NCBI GenBank assembly: GCA_005882135.1
Contig: VBDR01000057.1
Coordinates: forward strand, 1-46,593
Direction: 5' to 3'
DNA: 46,593 nt
Source: Chloroflexota bacterium
GTDB taxonomy: Bacteria > Chloroflexota > Dormibacteria > Dormibacterales > Dormibacteraceae
Shown here: positions 32,662 through 42,499 of the stretch, piece after piece
How positions within the stretch are numbered: the first letter of the stretch is position 1
How the letters are laid out: every line of letters starts with the position of its first letter
The notes under the pieces: generated by a model
The model's database searches: none
Told to the model about the DNA's origin: nothing
The model's input: only the letters and a program-made list of their open reading frames with translations
Program-made: the position numbers and the translations under genes

Positions 32662-34168
32662 CCTCCGGGGCTACGTCGGCCGAACGTTGCCCGGCCGGTC
32701 GGCGATCCTCGTCAGCAACCGCGGACCGTCCGATCCCCGCGACGACGGCACGTTCAGGCGCGGTGCGGGAGGCGTGGTCACCGGCCTGCTGACCCTGGCC
32801 GAAGCCACCGGCGCGGACTGGGTCGCGTGCGCGCGCACCGACGCGGAGCGGAATCTGGTCGAGCGCGACGGCCAGGGACTCAAGGTGCCTCTCGCGCGCG
32901 CGCAGGGTCGCCTCTATTACGCGACCCCGACACGCGAGCAGTACGAGATGTACTACGGCGTGATCGCCAACCCGGTGCTCTGGTTCATCCAGCACTACCT
33001 GTGGGATCTCGGCAATGAGCCCGTGATTGACGACCGCATCCACCAGGCCTGGACCGATGGCTATGTGCAGGTCAACCTGCAGATGGCGGAGAAGGTGATC
33101 GAGATCGCCAACGCCGCGCCCAACCCGCCGCTGGTCCTGGTCCATGACTACCAGCTCTACCTCGTCCCGCGCCTGGTCAGGCAGGCGGTTCCAGACGCAC
33201 TCATCCAGCACTTCGTCCACGTGCCCTGGCCGACCCCGCAGTACTGGAAGGTGCTGCCCAAGCACATGCGCGACCCCATCCTCGAAGGCTTGCTCGGCTG
33301 CGATATCGTCGGCTTTCAGTCAAGCCTCGACGTTCGCAATTTCCTGCTGACGTGCGAGGAGAACCTCGGCCTGCAGGTCGACGAGCACGAGCGGGCTGTG
33401 GTCTCGGGCGGCCGGATCGTCTACGCGCGCCACTACCCGATCTCGGTCGACGTCGGCTCGATCGTGCGGCTCGCCTCGTCGCGTGGCGTCAACCGCCAGG
33501 AAGAGGACATCGCGTCGTGGCGACCGCCCCACCTGATCGCGCGCATCGACCGCACCGACCCGTCCAAGAACATCGTTCGTGGATTCATCTCTTACGAGAA
33601 GATGCTGCGCTACCATCCCGAGCTCCGCGGACAGGTCCAGTTCTGGGCTTTCCTCCAGCCTTCGCGCCAGGACGTGGCGGCTTATGTTCGCTACCTGAGA
33701 CAGATCAAGCAGACCGCCGCGCGGATCAACATCGAGCTGGGCACGCCGGACTGGCAGCCGATCCGGCTCGAGGTCGGAGAGAGCGAGCGCAAGGCGATCG
33801 CGGCGCTGAAGAATTTCGACGTGCTGCTCGTCAACCCGGTCTACGACGGTCTCAACCTGGTCGCCAAGGAAGGCGCGCTCCTGAACCAGAAGGGCGGCCT
33901 GATCGTGCTGTCGGAGAATGCCGGTGCGCATGAGGAGCTGCGAGAACACGTGCTTTCGGTCAACCCGTTCGACGTCGAGGCGACCGCGGCGGCATTGTAT
34001 GAGGGGCTCACCATCGGAGCAGAAGACAGAAAGCGGATGAACGACGGCGCGCGCAACGTCGTGCGTACAAACGACATCGCGAGGTGGATCAGCAACCAGG
34101 TACAAGACCTGCGCGAGCTTGGACCGGTATCGCCCCAGCCCGTGTCCACGGCGGGCGCCACCCGGTGA
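32627..34168 (+). CDS. otsA: Trehalose-6-phosphate synthase (GT20 family)
   Basis: OtsA joins UDP-glucose and glucose-6-phosphate to trehalose-6-phosphate, used for osmotic and desiccation protection. The 513-residue GT-B enzyme shows SAILVSNRGP and GAGGVVTGL (N-terminal donor loop), HDYQLYLVPRLVR, VHVPWPTPQYWKVLP, RIDRTDPSKNIVRG and NPVYDGLNLVAKEG followed by VLSENAGAHEEL. ATG 32627 overlaps the molybdoenzyme by 35 bases; TTG near 32687 is an alternative. A related glucosylglycerol-phosphate synthase is possible, but an OtsB gene next door favours trehalose. It ends 12 bases from the converging otsB. Confidence 0.88.
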   Translation: MTGKGLPKTDGSLRGYVGRTLPGRSAILVSNRGPSDPRDDGTFRRGAGGVVTGLLTLAEATGADWVACARTDAERNLVERDGQGLKVPLARAQGRLYYATPTREQYEMYYGVIANPVLWFIQHYLWDLGNEPVIDDRIHQAWTDGYVQVNLQMAEKVIEIANAAPNPPLVLVHDYQLYLVPRLVRQAVPDALIQHFVHVPWPTPQYWKVLPKHMRDPILEGLLGCDIVGFQSSLDVRNFLLTCEENLGLQVDEHERAVVSGGRIVYARHYPISVDVGSIVRLASSRGVNRQEEDIASWRPPHLIARIDRTDPSKNIVRGFISYEKMLRYHPELRGQVQFWAFLQPSRQDVAAYVRYLRQIKQTAARINIELGTPDWQPIRLEVGESERKAIAALKNFDVLLVNPVYDGLNLVAKEGALLNQKGGLIVLSENAGAHEELREHVLSVNPFDVEATAAALYEGLTIGAEDRKRMNDGARNVVRTNDIARWISNQVQDLRELGPVSPQPVSTAGATR

Positions 34169-34180
34169 ACGCGAAAAGAC

Positions 34181-34954
34181 TCAGGCCGGCTGCTTAGCCC
34201 ACTCCACGATTTCCTGCAGGACCGCGGTGGCGCCGACCGGGCCGGGCACGACCAGGTCGCAGCGGTCGAACAGATCCACAGGAGCCTCGGGTGACCAGAC
34301 CCCAACGCACATGTGGGGGATTTCGAGCGTGCTGATGTACTCGAACATCGAGCGGTCGTTTTCATCGTCACCGAAGCACACGACCCCGCCTGGATCCTCA
34401 CCTGGAAGCAGCGCCGCCAGGGCGCTCCCCTTCCCCGCCTTGGGCGCGTGCACCTCGATGACCTTGCGTCCCAGCGCCGCCCCCAGACGCGCTCCGTCGA
34501 GCAGCGACCTGAGCAGCGCGAGCATCTGCTCGCCGGTCTTGTCGGTGTTGCGAAAGTGAATCGCGGTGCTCGCCGGCTTGACCTCGAGCCATGAGCCGGG
34601 GATGGGTTCGAGCAACCTGCTCGCATCGGCGTTGAAGCGATCCAATGCTTCCTTCTGCGCCTTCCGTGGGATTGCGAGGCCGCTGTCGCCGATGAGCCTC
34701 ACGCCGGAAACGGGGACGAGTCTTTCGAGCTGCGCCGGCGGCCGGCTGCTCAGCACGATGACGTCCGCCAGCAAGGGCACCAGCTCCTGCAGCGCGTCCA
34801 GCGCCTCGGGCCGGGCGCCAGCGGCTGCTGGATCCTGAACGATCTCGGCCAGGGTACCGTCGAAGTCGGTAACCAGTATTAGTTCGCCTGGCGGTACCCG
34901 TGCCAGCCGCGACCGGTTCCAGGCATAGGTGATCTCATCGGTTTCTTGAATCAT
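34181..34954 (-). CDS. otsB: Trehalose-6-phosphate phosphatase
   Basis: A HAD-superfamily phosphatase of about 257 residues that completes trehalose synthesis by removing phosphate from the OtsA product. HAD motif I is ILVTDFDGTLAEI (nucleophile and acid/base Asp), motif II LADVIVLSSR, motif III Lys lies in LGRKVIEVHAPKAGKG, and motif IV is VVCFGDDENDRSMF. It follows the AidB-like gene at once; ATG 34954 was chosen, and an in-frame TTG at 34960 directly behind the upstream stop is possible. OtsA and OtsB genes are tail to tail rather than in one operon, so they answer to different promoters. Confidence 0.9.
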   Translation of the reverse strand: MIQETDEITYAWNRSRLARVPPGELILVTDFDGTLAEIVQDPAAAGARPEALDALQELVPLLADVIVLSSRPPAQLERLVPVSGVRLIGDSGLAIPRKAQKEALDRFNADASRLLEPIPGSWLEVKPASTAIHFRNTDKTGEQMLALLRSLLDGARLGAALGRKVIEVHAPKAGKGSALAALLPGEDPGGVVCFGDDENDRSMFEYISTLEIPHMCVGVWSPEAPVDLFDRCDLVVPGPVGATAVLQEIVEWAKQPA

Positions 34955-34960
34955 CCCCAA

Positions 34961-36567
34961 TTACAAACGCGGTCGGTGACGCTCGATCACCAATTTGAGT
35001 TCCGGGCCGCCGTTGAGGGTGCCGAACGTATGTCCCCACTCGCGATCGAGGCGCGAATTCACGAACAGTTCGGCCACCGCTGGTTCGCCATGGCGCAGCA
35101 ACAGGGACGCTTGAAGGGTGAGGGCCATCAACTCGACGATACGCCGGACGCGTGACTCGCCGTCGTTTGAGTTCGCCAGCTCGCGCTTCAAATCGTCGAT
35201 CGCCCGATCGAAGCGGGGATGCGCACCGCGCGCCAGCTCCACCTCTTCCAGGTAGGCGGCGAGGGATTCGGGCTCGCGCTGCATGGCGCGCAGCACGTCG
35301 AGCGCGTTGACGTTCCCCGAGCCTTCCCAGATCGAGTTGAGCGGCGCCTCGCGGTAGAGGCGCGGCAGGATCGACTCCTCGACATAGCCATTGCCGCCAT
35401 GGCACTCGAGGGCCTCGGCCACGAGCGCGATCGCGCGCTTGCACGTCCAGAACTTCGCGATGGCGACGCCGATGCGCCGAAAATGCGCCTCCGCCGGATC
35501 GGCCGCACGGTCGAACGCGCCGGCCAGACGCATCATCAGGATCGTCGTCGCTTCGGACTCGACCGCGAGGTCCGCGAGGACATTCACCATCAGCGGCTGC
35601 TCGCTGAGCATTTTGCCGAACGCGCTGCGGTGCGCCGTGTGATGCGTCGCCTGCGCGACCGCCTGCCGCATGAGTGACGCCGACCCGATGACGCAGTCGA
35701 GGCGGGTGTGGTTGACCATCTCGATGATGGTGCGCACGCCTCTCCCCTCCTCCCCGACCATCACCGCCCACGCGCCATCGAGCGCGATCTCCGACGAAGC
35801 ATTCGAACGGTTGCCGAGCTTGTCCTTGAGACGCTCGATGTGAAACGCGTTGCGCGTGCCGTCAGGCAAGACGCGAGGCAGCAGGAAACATGAGAGTCCG
35901 CCCGGCGCCTGGGCCAGGACGAGAAACGCGTCGCACATGGGCGCCGAGCAAAACCACTTGTGGCCCGTGAGCAGGTGCTCGCCGTTGGCGCCGGCGGACA
36001 CCGCTCGCGTGGTGTTGGCCCGGACATCGGAGCCGCCCTGCCGCTCGGTCATCGCCATGCCGAAGAGCACGCCCTTCTTGTTCGAATGGTGCCGCAGGCC
36101 CGGGTCGTAGTCGAGGCTGGTCATGAGCGGCTCCCACTCCGCCGCGAGCGCGGGCGACTTGCGCAGAGCCGGCACCGCCGCGTAGGTCATCGAGACCGGA
36201 CAGCCGTGGCCGCCCTCGACCTGCGACCAGACGTAGAACGCGGCGGCGCGGGCCGCGTGCGCGCCAGGGCGCGATTCGCGCCACGGCAATGCGTGCAGGC
36301 CGTGACCGATCGCGACCTTCATCAGCTCGTGCCACGCGGGATGAAACTCGACCTCATCGATGCGCTCGCCGAACCGGTCGTGTGTGCGCAGGCGCGGTGG
36401 GTTGGCGTTGGCCTGGAAGCCCCAGTCGATGGCCTGCTGCGTGCCGGCGAGCTCGCCCAGCTGGTGCACGAGGCCGTGTGCCCATGAGGCACCCTCACGC
36501 TCCAGCGACTCGCGCAACGGCGCGTCGGCCTCGAACAGGTTGTAGTCGACGAGCGGCGGCGGCTCGT

Positions 36568-36571
<4 letters not shown>
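34961..36571 (-). CDS. aidB: AidB-like acyl-CoA dehydrogenase family flavoprotein
   Basis: A 536-residue protein matching E. coli AidB, an FAD protein of the acyl-CoA dehydrogenase fold that protects DNA during the adaptive response to alkylation. Matching stretches are NANPPRLRTHDRFGERIDEV, EFHPAWHELM, GCPVSMTYAAVPALRK, GMAMTERQGGSDVRANTTRA, GHKWFCSAPMCDAFLVLAQ and ECHGGNGYVEESILPRLYRE. The C-terminal domain that follows the dehydrogenase core in AidB is also present. The start overlaps the oxidoreductase gene by 4 bases and otsB follows within 10 bases, so it sits mid-operon. Confidence 0.92.
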
Positions 36572-37605
<1,034 letters not shown>

Positions 37606-37636
37606 AACTGCACCCTGCGGCTATCCTGACACGGCC

Positions 37637-37861
37637 ATGCCGGTGGGTTGGAATCTGTCGTCGATCCTGCTGGGAGTCGTCATCGCCACGGGCGTCCTCT
37701 CGATCCTCATGGCGCTGGTCGCGGGCCGGAAGGCACGGGCCCAGCTTCGCGCTCACCTGCCGGCATCGCCCTTACAGATCCTCGATCAGCGCCTGGCGTC
37801 CGGCGAGATCTCGGTTGAGGAATATCGGTACGAACGCTACGTGCTGGAGAAAGGCGAGTAG
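37637..37861 (+). CDS. Small membrane protein with SHOCT domain
   Basis: A 74-residue protein with one N-terminal membrane span (LSSILLGVVIATGVLSILMALVA) and a C-terminal SHOCT-type motif (LQILDQRLASGEISVEEYRY), a short helical oligomerisation element often attached to membrane anchors. ATG 37637 lies 9 nt after TATCCT, a good leaderless -10. The stop abuts the end of the converging Nramp gene. Confidence 0.85.
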   Translation: MPVGWNLSSILLGVVIATGVLSILMALVAGRKARAQLRAHLPASPLQILDQRLASGEISVEEYRYERYVLEKGE

Positions 37862-39110
37862 CTACGACGCCTTGAAGATGGTCTGGTACAGAAGAAAGAC
37901 GTTCAGGGTGATGATCAGCGCCGCGACCCCGTAGGCGGCGAAGTTCGTCCACCGGCTGTTCACCAGGGTGCCCATCAACTTCCTGTTGCGCGTGAACATG
38001 ACCAGCGGGATCATCGCGAACGGGATGCCGAAGGAGAGGAAGACCTGGCTCAGCACCAGGGCTCGCGAGGGGTCGAAGTGGATGCCGATCACGATCAGCC
38101 ACGGACGACGACGAGATGCCCGACGCAAGCAGGGCGATGCCAAAGATGACGCCGCTGTGGGCGCCCAGGTAATGTTCCAGGCCGTTGTAGACCTGGCCGA
38201 GGTCGGTGCCGACGCCGAGCAAACCTCGCGAGTTGAAGACGGCGGCGGCCGTCGTGAGCATGGCCAGGTTGATGAGGCCGGCGATGCCCATCGCGATCAC
38301 GACGTCCACCATCTCGAAGTGAAAGATCTTTCGCCTTGCCTCCTGGTTCGCGCCGACGATCCGCTTCTGGGTCAGCGCCGAGTGCAGGTAGATCACGTGC
38401 GGCATCACCGTGGCGCCCAGGATGCCCGCGGCGAGCAGGACGGACTCGCTGCCATCCAGGTGCGGGACGAAGGCGTTGCCCGCCACCGAGCTCCATGAAG
38501 GATCGGCCCTGAAGACCTCGAGGCCGAACGCCGCCACGATCAGGCCCACCAGGCCGGTGATCGTCGCCTCGAGCCGCCGGAAGCCAGAGGCCTGGAGACC
38601 GAGGATGACGAAGGCGGCGACGCCGGTCAGCAGAGCCGCGATGAAAAGCGGCATGCCGAACAGGAGGTTCAGGCCCAGCGCGGCGCCGACGAACTCGGCG
38701 AGGTCGGTGGCCATCGCGATCAGCTCGGCCTGGACCCACAAGAAAAAGACGACGGGACGTGGGAAGCGATCGCGGCACACCTCGGGCAGGCTGCGCCCGG
38801 TGGCGATGCCGAGCTTGGCGCTCATCGACTGGATGAGCATCGCCATCAGGTTGGCCGCGAGCACGACCCACAGGAGCATGTAGCCGAAGCGAGAACCGCC
38901 GGCCATGTTGGTCGCGAAGTTGCCCGGGTCGACGTAGGCGACCGCGGCGATGAAGGCGGGTCCGAGAAAGGGCATAACCGCCCGGAGGCCACGGCGCTCC
39001 CCGTTGAGTGATCGCTCGGCCGCGCGCAGAACCCGGAGCTCGCCGGGTAGCGCCTTCTCGGGGCCGATGACCATCGGCGGCGCCAGCACCGCCTTGACGA
39101 GCTGCGCCAT
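37862..39110 (-). pseudogene. mntH: Nramp-type Mn2+/Fe2+ transporter gene with internal deletion and frameshift
   Basis: The first part reads as a normal Nramp (FLGPAFIAAVAYVDPGNFATN with the DPGN motif, LGATVMPHVIYLHSALTQKR with the MPH motif) until IALLASGISSSSV near 38100. The next base then resumes in another frame at LIVIGIHFDPSRALVLSQ and continues to ALNVFLLYQ-like ending ITLNVFLLYQTIFKAS. Compared with E. coli MntH, about 30 residues are missing at the junction, including the conserved GQVVMxGF segment, and the phase is wrong. In the first frame translation would run on as a scrambled tail to 37707. A genuine disruption or an assembly error must be separated by reads. The ATG at 39110 directly follows the mntR-like stop (TAAATG). 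Confidence 0.9.
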
Positions 39111-39815
39111 TTAGTTGATGTGCTGCGGCGTGGGCGGCGCCTCGGCGACGAAGATGGCCCGAGCCAGACCGAGCGGGACGCTCTCCCGGCGGCCTTTGAT
39201 CCTGACCTCGATCGGACCCTCGAACTCGCTGCCCGCGACCACGGCGATGCGGGTGCCGGGCATCAGGCCGCGGCGCTCGAGCTCACGCAGCTTTTGCGGA
39301 TCATCGTCGGAGACGCCCTGGACCACGAGCTTTTCGCCCGCCCGGCTCTCGCCCAGCGAGCGGTGGCTCACCGGCCGGACCTTGCCGGCGAGGGTCGGGA
39401 TGACGTGTCCATGCGGATCGAGCCGTGGACGGCCGAGGAGGTCGAAGATGCGCTGCTCCATGCGCTCGGAGATCACGTGCTCGAGGCGTTCGGCCTCGTC
39501 GTGGACTTCGTCCCAGCGGTAGCCCAGGACCTGGACCAGGAACATCTCCAGCAGCCGGTGGTGGCGGACCAGCTCGAGGGCGATCTTGCGGCCCTCGCGC
39601 GTTAGCTGCTGCCCGCGGTAGCGGTCATGCTCGACCAGGCCCTGCGCCGAGAGGCGGGTGACCATCTCGCTCACGCTCGGCGACGAGATCCCCAGGCGCT
39701 GAGCGAGGTCGCGGGTCGGCACCGGACGCTCATCGCCGCCGAGCAGGTACAGCGCTTTCAGATAGTCCTGCTGGGCTCGGGTGAACACGCCGCGGCGCTC
39801 TAGCTGCTCGACCAT
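39111..39815 (-). CDS. mntR: DtxR/MntR-family metal-dependent repressor
   Basis: A 234-residue iron- or manganese-responsive regulator. The winged helix is clear (QQDYLKALYLLGGDERPVPT, LAQRLGISSPSVSEMVTRLS), the dimerisation domain with metal ligands follows (LVRHHRLLEMFLVQVLGY, DEAERLEHVISERMEQRI, with His/Glu ligands), and a C-terminal SH3/FeoA-like domain (about 165-225; GLMPGTRIAVVAGSEFEGP) is of the longer DtxR/IdeR kind. It is followed directly by mntH, so Mn is the more likely co-repressor; DtxR/IdeR-type iron control is the alternative. AT-rich inverted repeats upstream suggest autoregulation. Confidence 0.9.
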   Translation of the reverse strand: MVEQLERRGVFTRAQQDYLKALYLLGGDERPVPTRDLAQRLGISSPSVSEMVTRLSAQGLVEHDRYRGQQLTREGRKIALELVRHHRLLEMFLVQVLGYRWDEVHDEAERLEHVISERMEQRIFDLLGRPRLDPHGHVIPTLAGKVRPVSHRSLGESRAGEKLVVQGVSDDDPQKLRELERRGLMPGTRIAVVAGSEFEGPIEVRIKGRRESVPLGLARAIFVAEAPPTPQHIN

Positions 39816-39820
39816 TTCGC

Positions 39821-39880
39821 CTAGGTTTCCCTAATCCAGACTGCGGGCATGCCTATCATCAAAGATAGGATAACCTAACT
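39821..39880 (-). promoter_or_regulatory. Probable metal-repressor operator/promoter of the mntR-mntH operon
   Basis: This AT-rich patch contains the inverted repeat CCTATC-ATCAAA-GATAGG (39852-39869), an overlapping TTAGGTTATCCTA element (minus strand, about 39866-39878) and a TTAGGGAAACCTAG palindrome (39821-39834) next to the start codon. The TTAGG...CCTAA pattern resembles DtxR/IdeR-type boxes. TATCCT within it can serve as the -10. Autoregulation is inferred. Confidence 0.55.
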
Positions 39881-39912
39881 TTACGGAAATTAATTCAGTT
39901 TAGTGGTGATTG

Positions 39913-40008
39913 AGTCTCCCCTCCGGCCCTGCCCCTCCGGCGCTGCCCCTCCGGCGCTTCGCGCCACCTCCCCATGAATGGGGAGGAGCCACCTCCCCAC
40001 TGGGGAGG
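39913..40008. repeat. GC-rich compound repeat with small tandem and inverted units
   Basis: Three tandem CCCTCCGGC(G/C)CTGC-like units are followed by GGCGCTTCGCGCC and two hairpins, CCTCCCCATGAATGGGGAGG and CCTCCCCACTGGGGAGG. It lies past the end of the coiled-coil protein gene and can act as its terminator. The units resemble the block inside gatB. Confidence 0.75.
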
Positions 40009-40761
40009 TTAAGCGCAGGCGCCTGTGGCGGAGGTGGCTGGGTTGTACGTGACGCTCACGTTGGGCGTGACCGTGATCGCCGACGCCGATGTGAACACGG
40101 ACACGTAGTCGGCGCAGCCCTCACCCAGGTGAAAGTCGTAGTTCACGCTCGTCACGCTCAGCCAGCTCATCGCGGTGCCCGAGTGGTGCATGCACCAATG
40201 CGTGCTGCCGCCGCCGTTGTCGACGCACTGGATCGCCTTCGCCCACTGCTCCAGGGTCAGGACGCTCACCGACATCGGGCCGGTCGACGTCGCCTTCAGG
40301 TGGTAGGTGAAGGTGTCCGGGATGCCGCCCGCGAGGTACCAGGTCGGCCCCTTCAGCTGCTGCTGGACGTTCCAGATCGTCAGGTGCGGGTGCTCGAGCG
40401 CCGCCTTCGTCGTCGCCAGCTCGCCCAGCGAGGCGGTGAGGTTCGCCTGCGTCTTGTTGAGCTGGTCCTGGAGGATCTGGTTCCGGCCGGTCAGCGACTC
40501 GTTTTGGGTGGTCATGGAGCGAATCGAAGCCTGGTTGTTCGAGTCGTCGACGTAAAGCACGCCGATGCCGAAGGCCGTGACGAGCAGGGTGGCGGCCAGG
40601 GCGATCGTCCACCAGCGCCGCTCCCGCGACTGGAACAAGGGGACCCATGCCGAGGGCCGGCTCGACGATCGCGTCGCCGGGGGCGGCGAATAGGGTTCGG
40701 CCGGCTGGAGGCTGGTGGAGTCTGCCTCGGTCGTGATCTGGTCCACAGGGGTCGGCGTCAT
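40009..40761 (-). CDS. Single-span membrane protein with coiled coil, unknown function
   Basis: A 250-residue protein: a proline/serine-rich cytoplasmic N-terminus (about 1-45), one membrane span (WWTIALAATLLVTAFGIGVL), an external coiled coil (MTTQNESLTGRNQILQDQLN to about residue 120), then a beta-rich domain with cysteines (AIQCVDNGGGSTHWCMHH, LGEGCADYVSV, final TGACA). I recognise no family. The gene lies 25 bases downstream of the propeller-like lipoprotein gene and probably forms a two-gene surface-protein unit with it. Confidence 0.75.
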   Translation of the reverse strand: MTPTPVDQITTEADSTSLQPAEPYSPPPATRSSSRPSAWVPLFQSRERRWWTIALAATLLVTAFGIGVLYVDDSNNQASIRSMTTQNESLTGRNQILQDQLNKTQANLTASLGELATTKAALEHPHLTIWNVQQQLKGPTWYLAGGIPDTFTYHLKATSTGPMSVSVLTLEQWAKAIQCVDNGGGSTHWCMHHSGTAMSWLSVTSVNYDFHLGEGCADYVSVFTSASAITVTPNVSVTYNPATSATGACA

Positions 40762-40786
40762 GATCGCACCCCGAGCTCCTCAGTCG

Positions 40787-42004
40787 TCATGTTTGGCCGG
40801 GCCGCGGCCAGGCGCCATAGACGGCGCCTATCCTCGAGCTGGTTTCGGCCTGCGAGGCGATGTCATAGGTGAACGTCTTGCCGTCGGGTTGCCAGGCCGG
40901 GCCGACGCCGCAGCTCGGCGAGCATGCCGCCTCCTCGACCTCGAAGAAGGTCGTGGAGTTCAGCCAGGCCGGCGAGGACCGCACCTGGGGCACCTGGCCG
41001 CCCCCACGACCGCCATGGCCGTACAACCAGACATGGGGCGTTCCCGACGAGTCGCGAACCGTGTAGGCGAGGTTGTCGTCTCCGGCGTCCGCTCGGGGAC
41101 GGATCCAGGTCACCTGGGCGATCGCCTGCGACACTCCGGCGGCGGAATCCCAGGCCTGGACCGTGCTGGCGCTCGGCGCTCGGTAGTAGAGACGGCTGCC
41201 GGTGCTGCTCCAGGTCGCCATCGTGGCCCTGGACAGGCTGAAGGCGAGGCTGCCGTCGATGGTCCGTCTGACCTGGAGCTGGTCGCCTGAGCCCGTCAGG
41301 GTCTGGACCAGGGCGAAGTAGGCGCCGTCGGGCGAGAAGGCAAGGTAGGAGTCGTCCTCATTGGGGTTGAAGCCGCGGCCCGGCACGGCGCCCATGGTCG
41401 CGACCACGCGATCGCCCCCGCCGCTCAGGAGATGCAGCGTGACCGCGCTCGGGTCGGAGACCACGTAGGCGAGGAAGCCGCGGTCCGGGCTCCAGGCATG
41501 CAGGCCGTCCATGAAGCTGCCCCCCGACCAGTTGGCCACGACCGTCGAGGTGCCCGTGAAGAGGTCCAGGAATGCGATCACGCTGGTGCCGGCGTTGCTG
41601 GGGCTGCCCTGGGTCGCGTACCAGGAGATCGTGGTCTGGGTCACGAGCTGGGGCTGGAAGTTGCCGCCGCTGATGCCGCACAGCGTCTGCGGGGCCTTGG
41701 CGTTGGAGACGTCGGCCAGGACGGGGCTGGAGCTGCCCTGGAGGACCAGGACCGCCTCCTGCGGTGCGGGCTGGTTGACGCAATGCGCTTGCAGGGCGGC
41801 CCAGGCCGGGACGGCGACCGGCCTTGGCGGGGCGCTGGGGGAAGCGGACGGGCTGGGGCTTTCGACCGGGGTCGGGGTCGGGCTCGCCGAAGGCGTCGGC
41901 GTGTGCCGGACAGCCGAGGGGTTGGAAGCTGGAGCCAGGGGGCCGTTCGCGGTGCAGCCTGCGATGGCCGCGACTGACAGGAGGAGAACTACCCCTTTCC
42001 TCAC
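40787..42004 (-). CDS. Lipoprotein with beta-propeller-like repeats
   Basis: A 405-residue exported protein. GTG 42004 was chosen because it gives a compact lipoprotein signal, RKGVVLLLSVAAIAGC; the open frame reaches 42061. A Pro/Ser/Thr-rich linker follows (TPTPSASPTPTPVESPSPSA), then repeats of the TolB/WD40 kind such as DGLHAWSPDRGFLAYVV, DDSYLAFSPDGAYFALVQ and VGPAWQPDGKTFTYDIA. Two Cys pairs may form disulphides. The ligand and role are unknown; surface protein-protein contact is the usual use of such folds. Confidence 0.78.
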   Translation of the reverse strand: MRKGVVLLLSVAAIAGCTANGPLAPASNPSAVRHTPTPSASPTPTPVESPSPSASPSAPPRPVAVPAWAALQAHCVNQPAPQEAVLVLQGSSSPVLADVSNAKAPQTLCGISGGNFQPQLVTQTTISWYATQGSPSNAGTSVIAFLDLFTGTSTVVANWSGGSFMDGLHAWSPDRGFLAYVVSDPSAVTLHLLSGGGDRVVATMGAVPGRGFNPNEDDSYLAFSPDGAYFALVQTLTGSGDQLQVRRTIDGSLAFSLSRATMATWSSTGSRLYYRAPSASTVQAWDSAAGVSQAIAQVTWIRPRADAGDDNLAYTVRDSSGTPHVWLYGHGGRGGGQVPQVRSSPAWLNSTTFFEVEEAACSPSCGVGPAWQPDGKTFTYDIASQAETSSRIGAVYGAWPRPGQT

Positions 42005-42158
42005 GGGAGCTTGAAACGAACATGGGTATGGGTGGGTTACGGGCCTCCGCTCGTGGCGCAAGTCGCCCAGAATACCGCTTGGTCGTCCAGCGATGAGTTA
42101 AGGATCGACGCAGGTGTGGGACGAGACGGTCTCGGCGACCTGATCCGGCCGCGCCCTC

Positions 42159-42497
42159 TTATGTTGCCTTGCGCTCGAAGACCAGGTCGCCGAAGGTCAC
42201 CGTCGGCTCCTCGGGCTGGAACGCATCGGCGCGCTGGTTGTAGTCCTTGAAGCCCGGGTCCTCGTCATGCTCGTGATGCGCGTGCTCGTCGGCGGTCACG
42301 ACCTGCAGCACATAGTCCTGGACGCCCTCCGGCTGGAGGGCGCTGTACCGGCAGCGGATGAGGCGAGCCTCGACGAAGCGCCCGCGCGCCGTGTAGTCCT
42401 CCCAGCGCTTGAGCTCGTCGCTCTCGAATAACTCTTCGAACTCCTTGGTGCGGTCAGCGGCAATGTGCAGAACGATGGTCGTGTACTCGCGCGCCAC
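42159..42497 (-). CDS. Small protein, possibly a dimeric alpha/beta-barrel, downstream of beta-galactosidase
   Basis: A 112-residue soluble protein (AREYTTIVLHIAADRTKEFE, FESDELKRWEDYTARGRFVE, DYVLQVVTADEHAHHEHDED). The alternating strand-helix pattern resembles antibiotic-monooxygenase-like dimeric barrels, but no catalytic residues can be assigned; the His/Glu/Asp-rich HAHHEHDED loop could bind metal. GTG 42497 lies just inside the intergenic junction with the galactosidase stop (42500), so it is the last gene of the sugar operon. Confidence 0.7.
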   Translation of the reverse strand: MAREYTTIVLHIAADRTKEFEELFESDELKRWEDYTARGRFVEARLIRCRYSALQPEGVQDYVLQVVTADEHAHHEHDEDPGFKDYNQRADAFQPEEPTVTFGDLVFERKAT

Positions 42498-42499
42498 AG

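Noticed and set aside
37862-39110. Programmed ribosomal frameshift in mntH
   Set aside because: About 30 conserved residues are missing at the junction as well as the phase; a programmed shift would not remove sequence.
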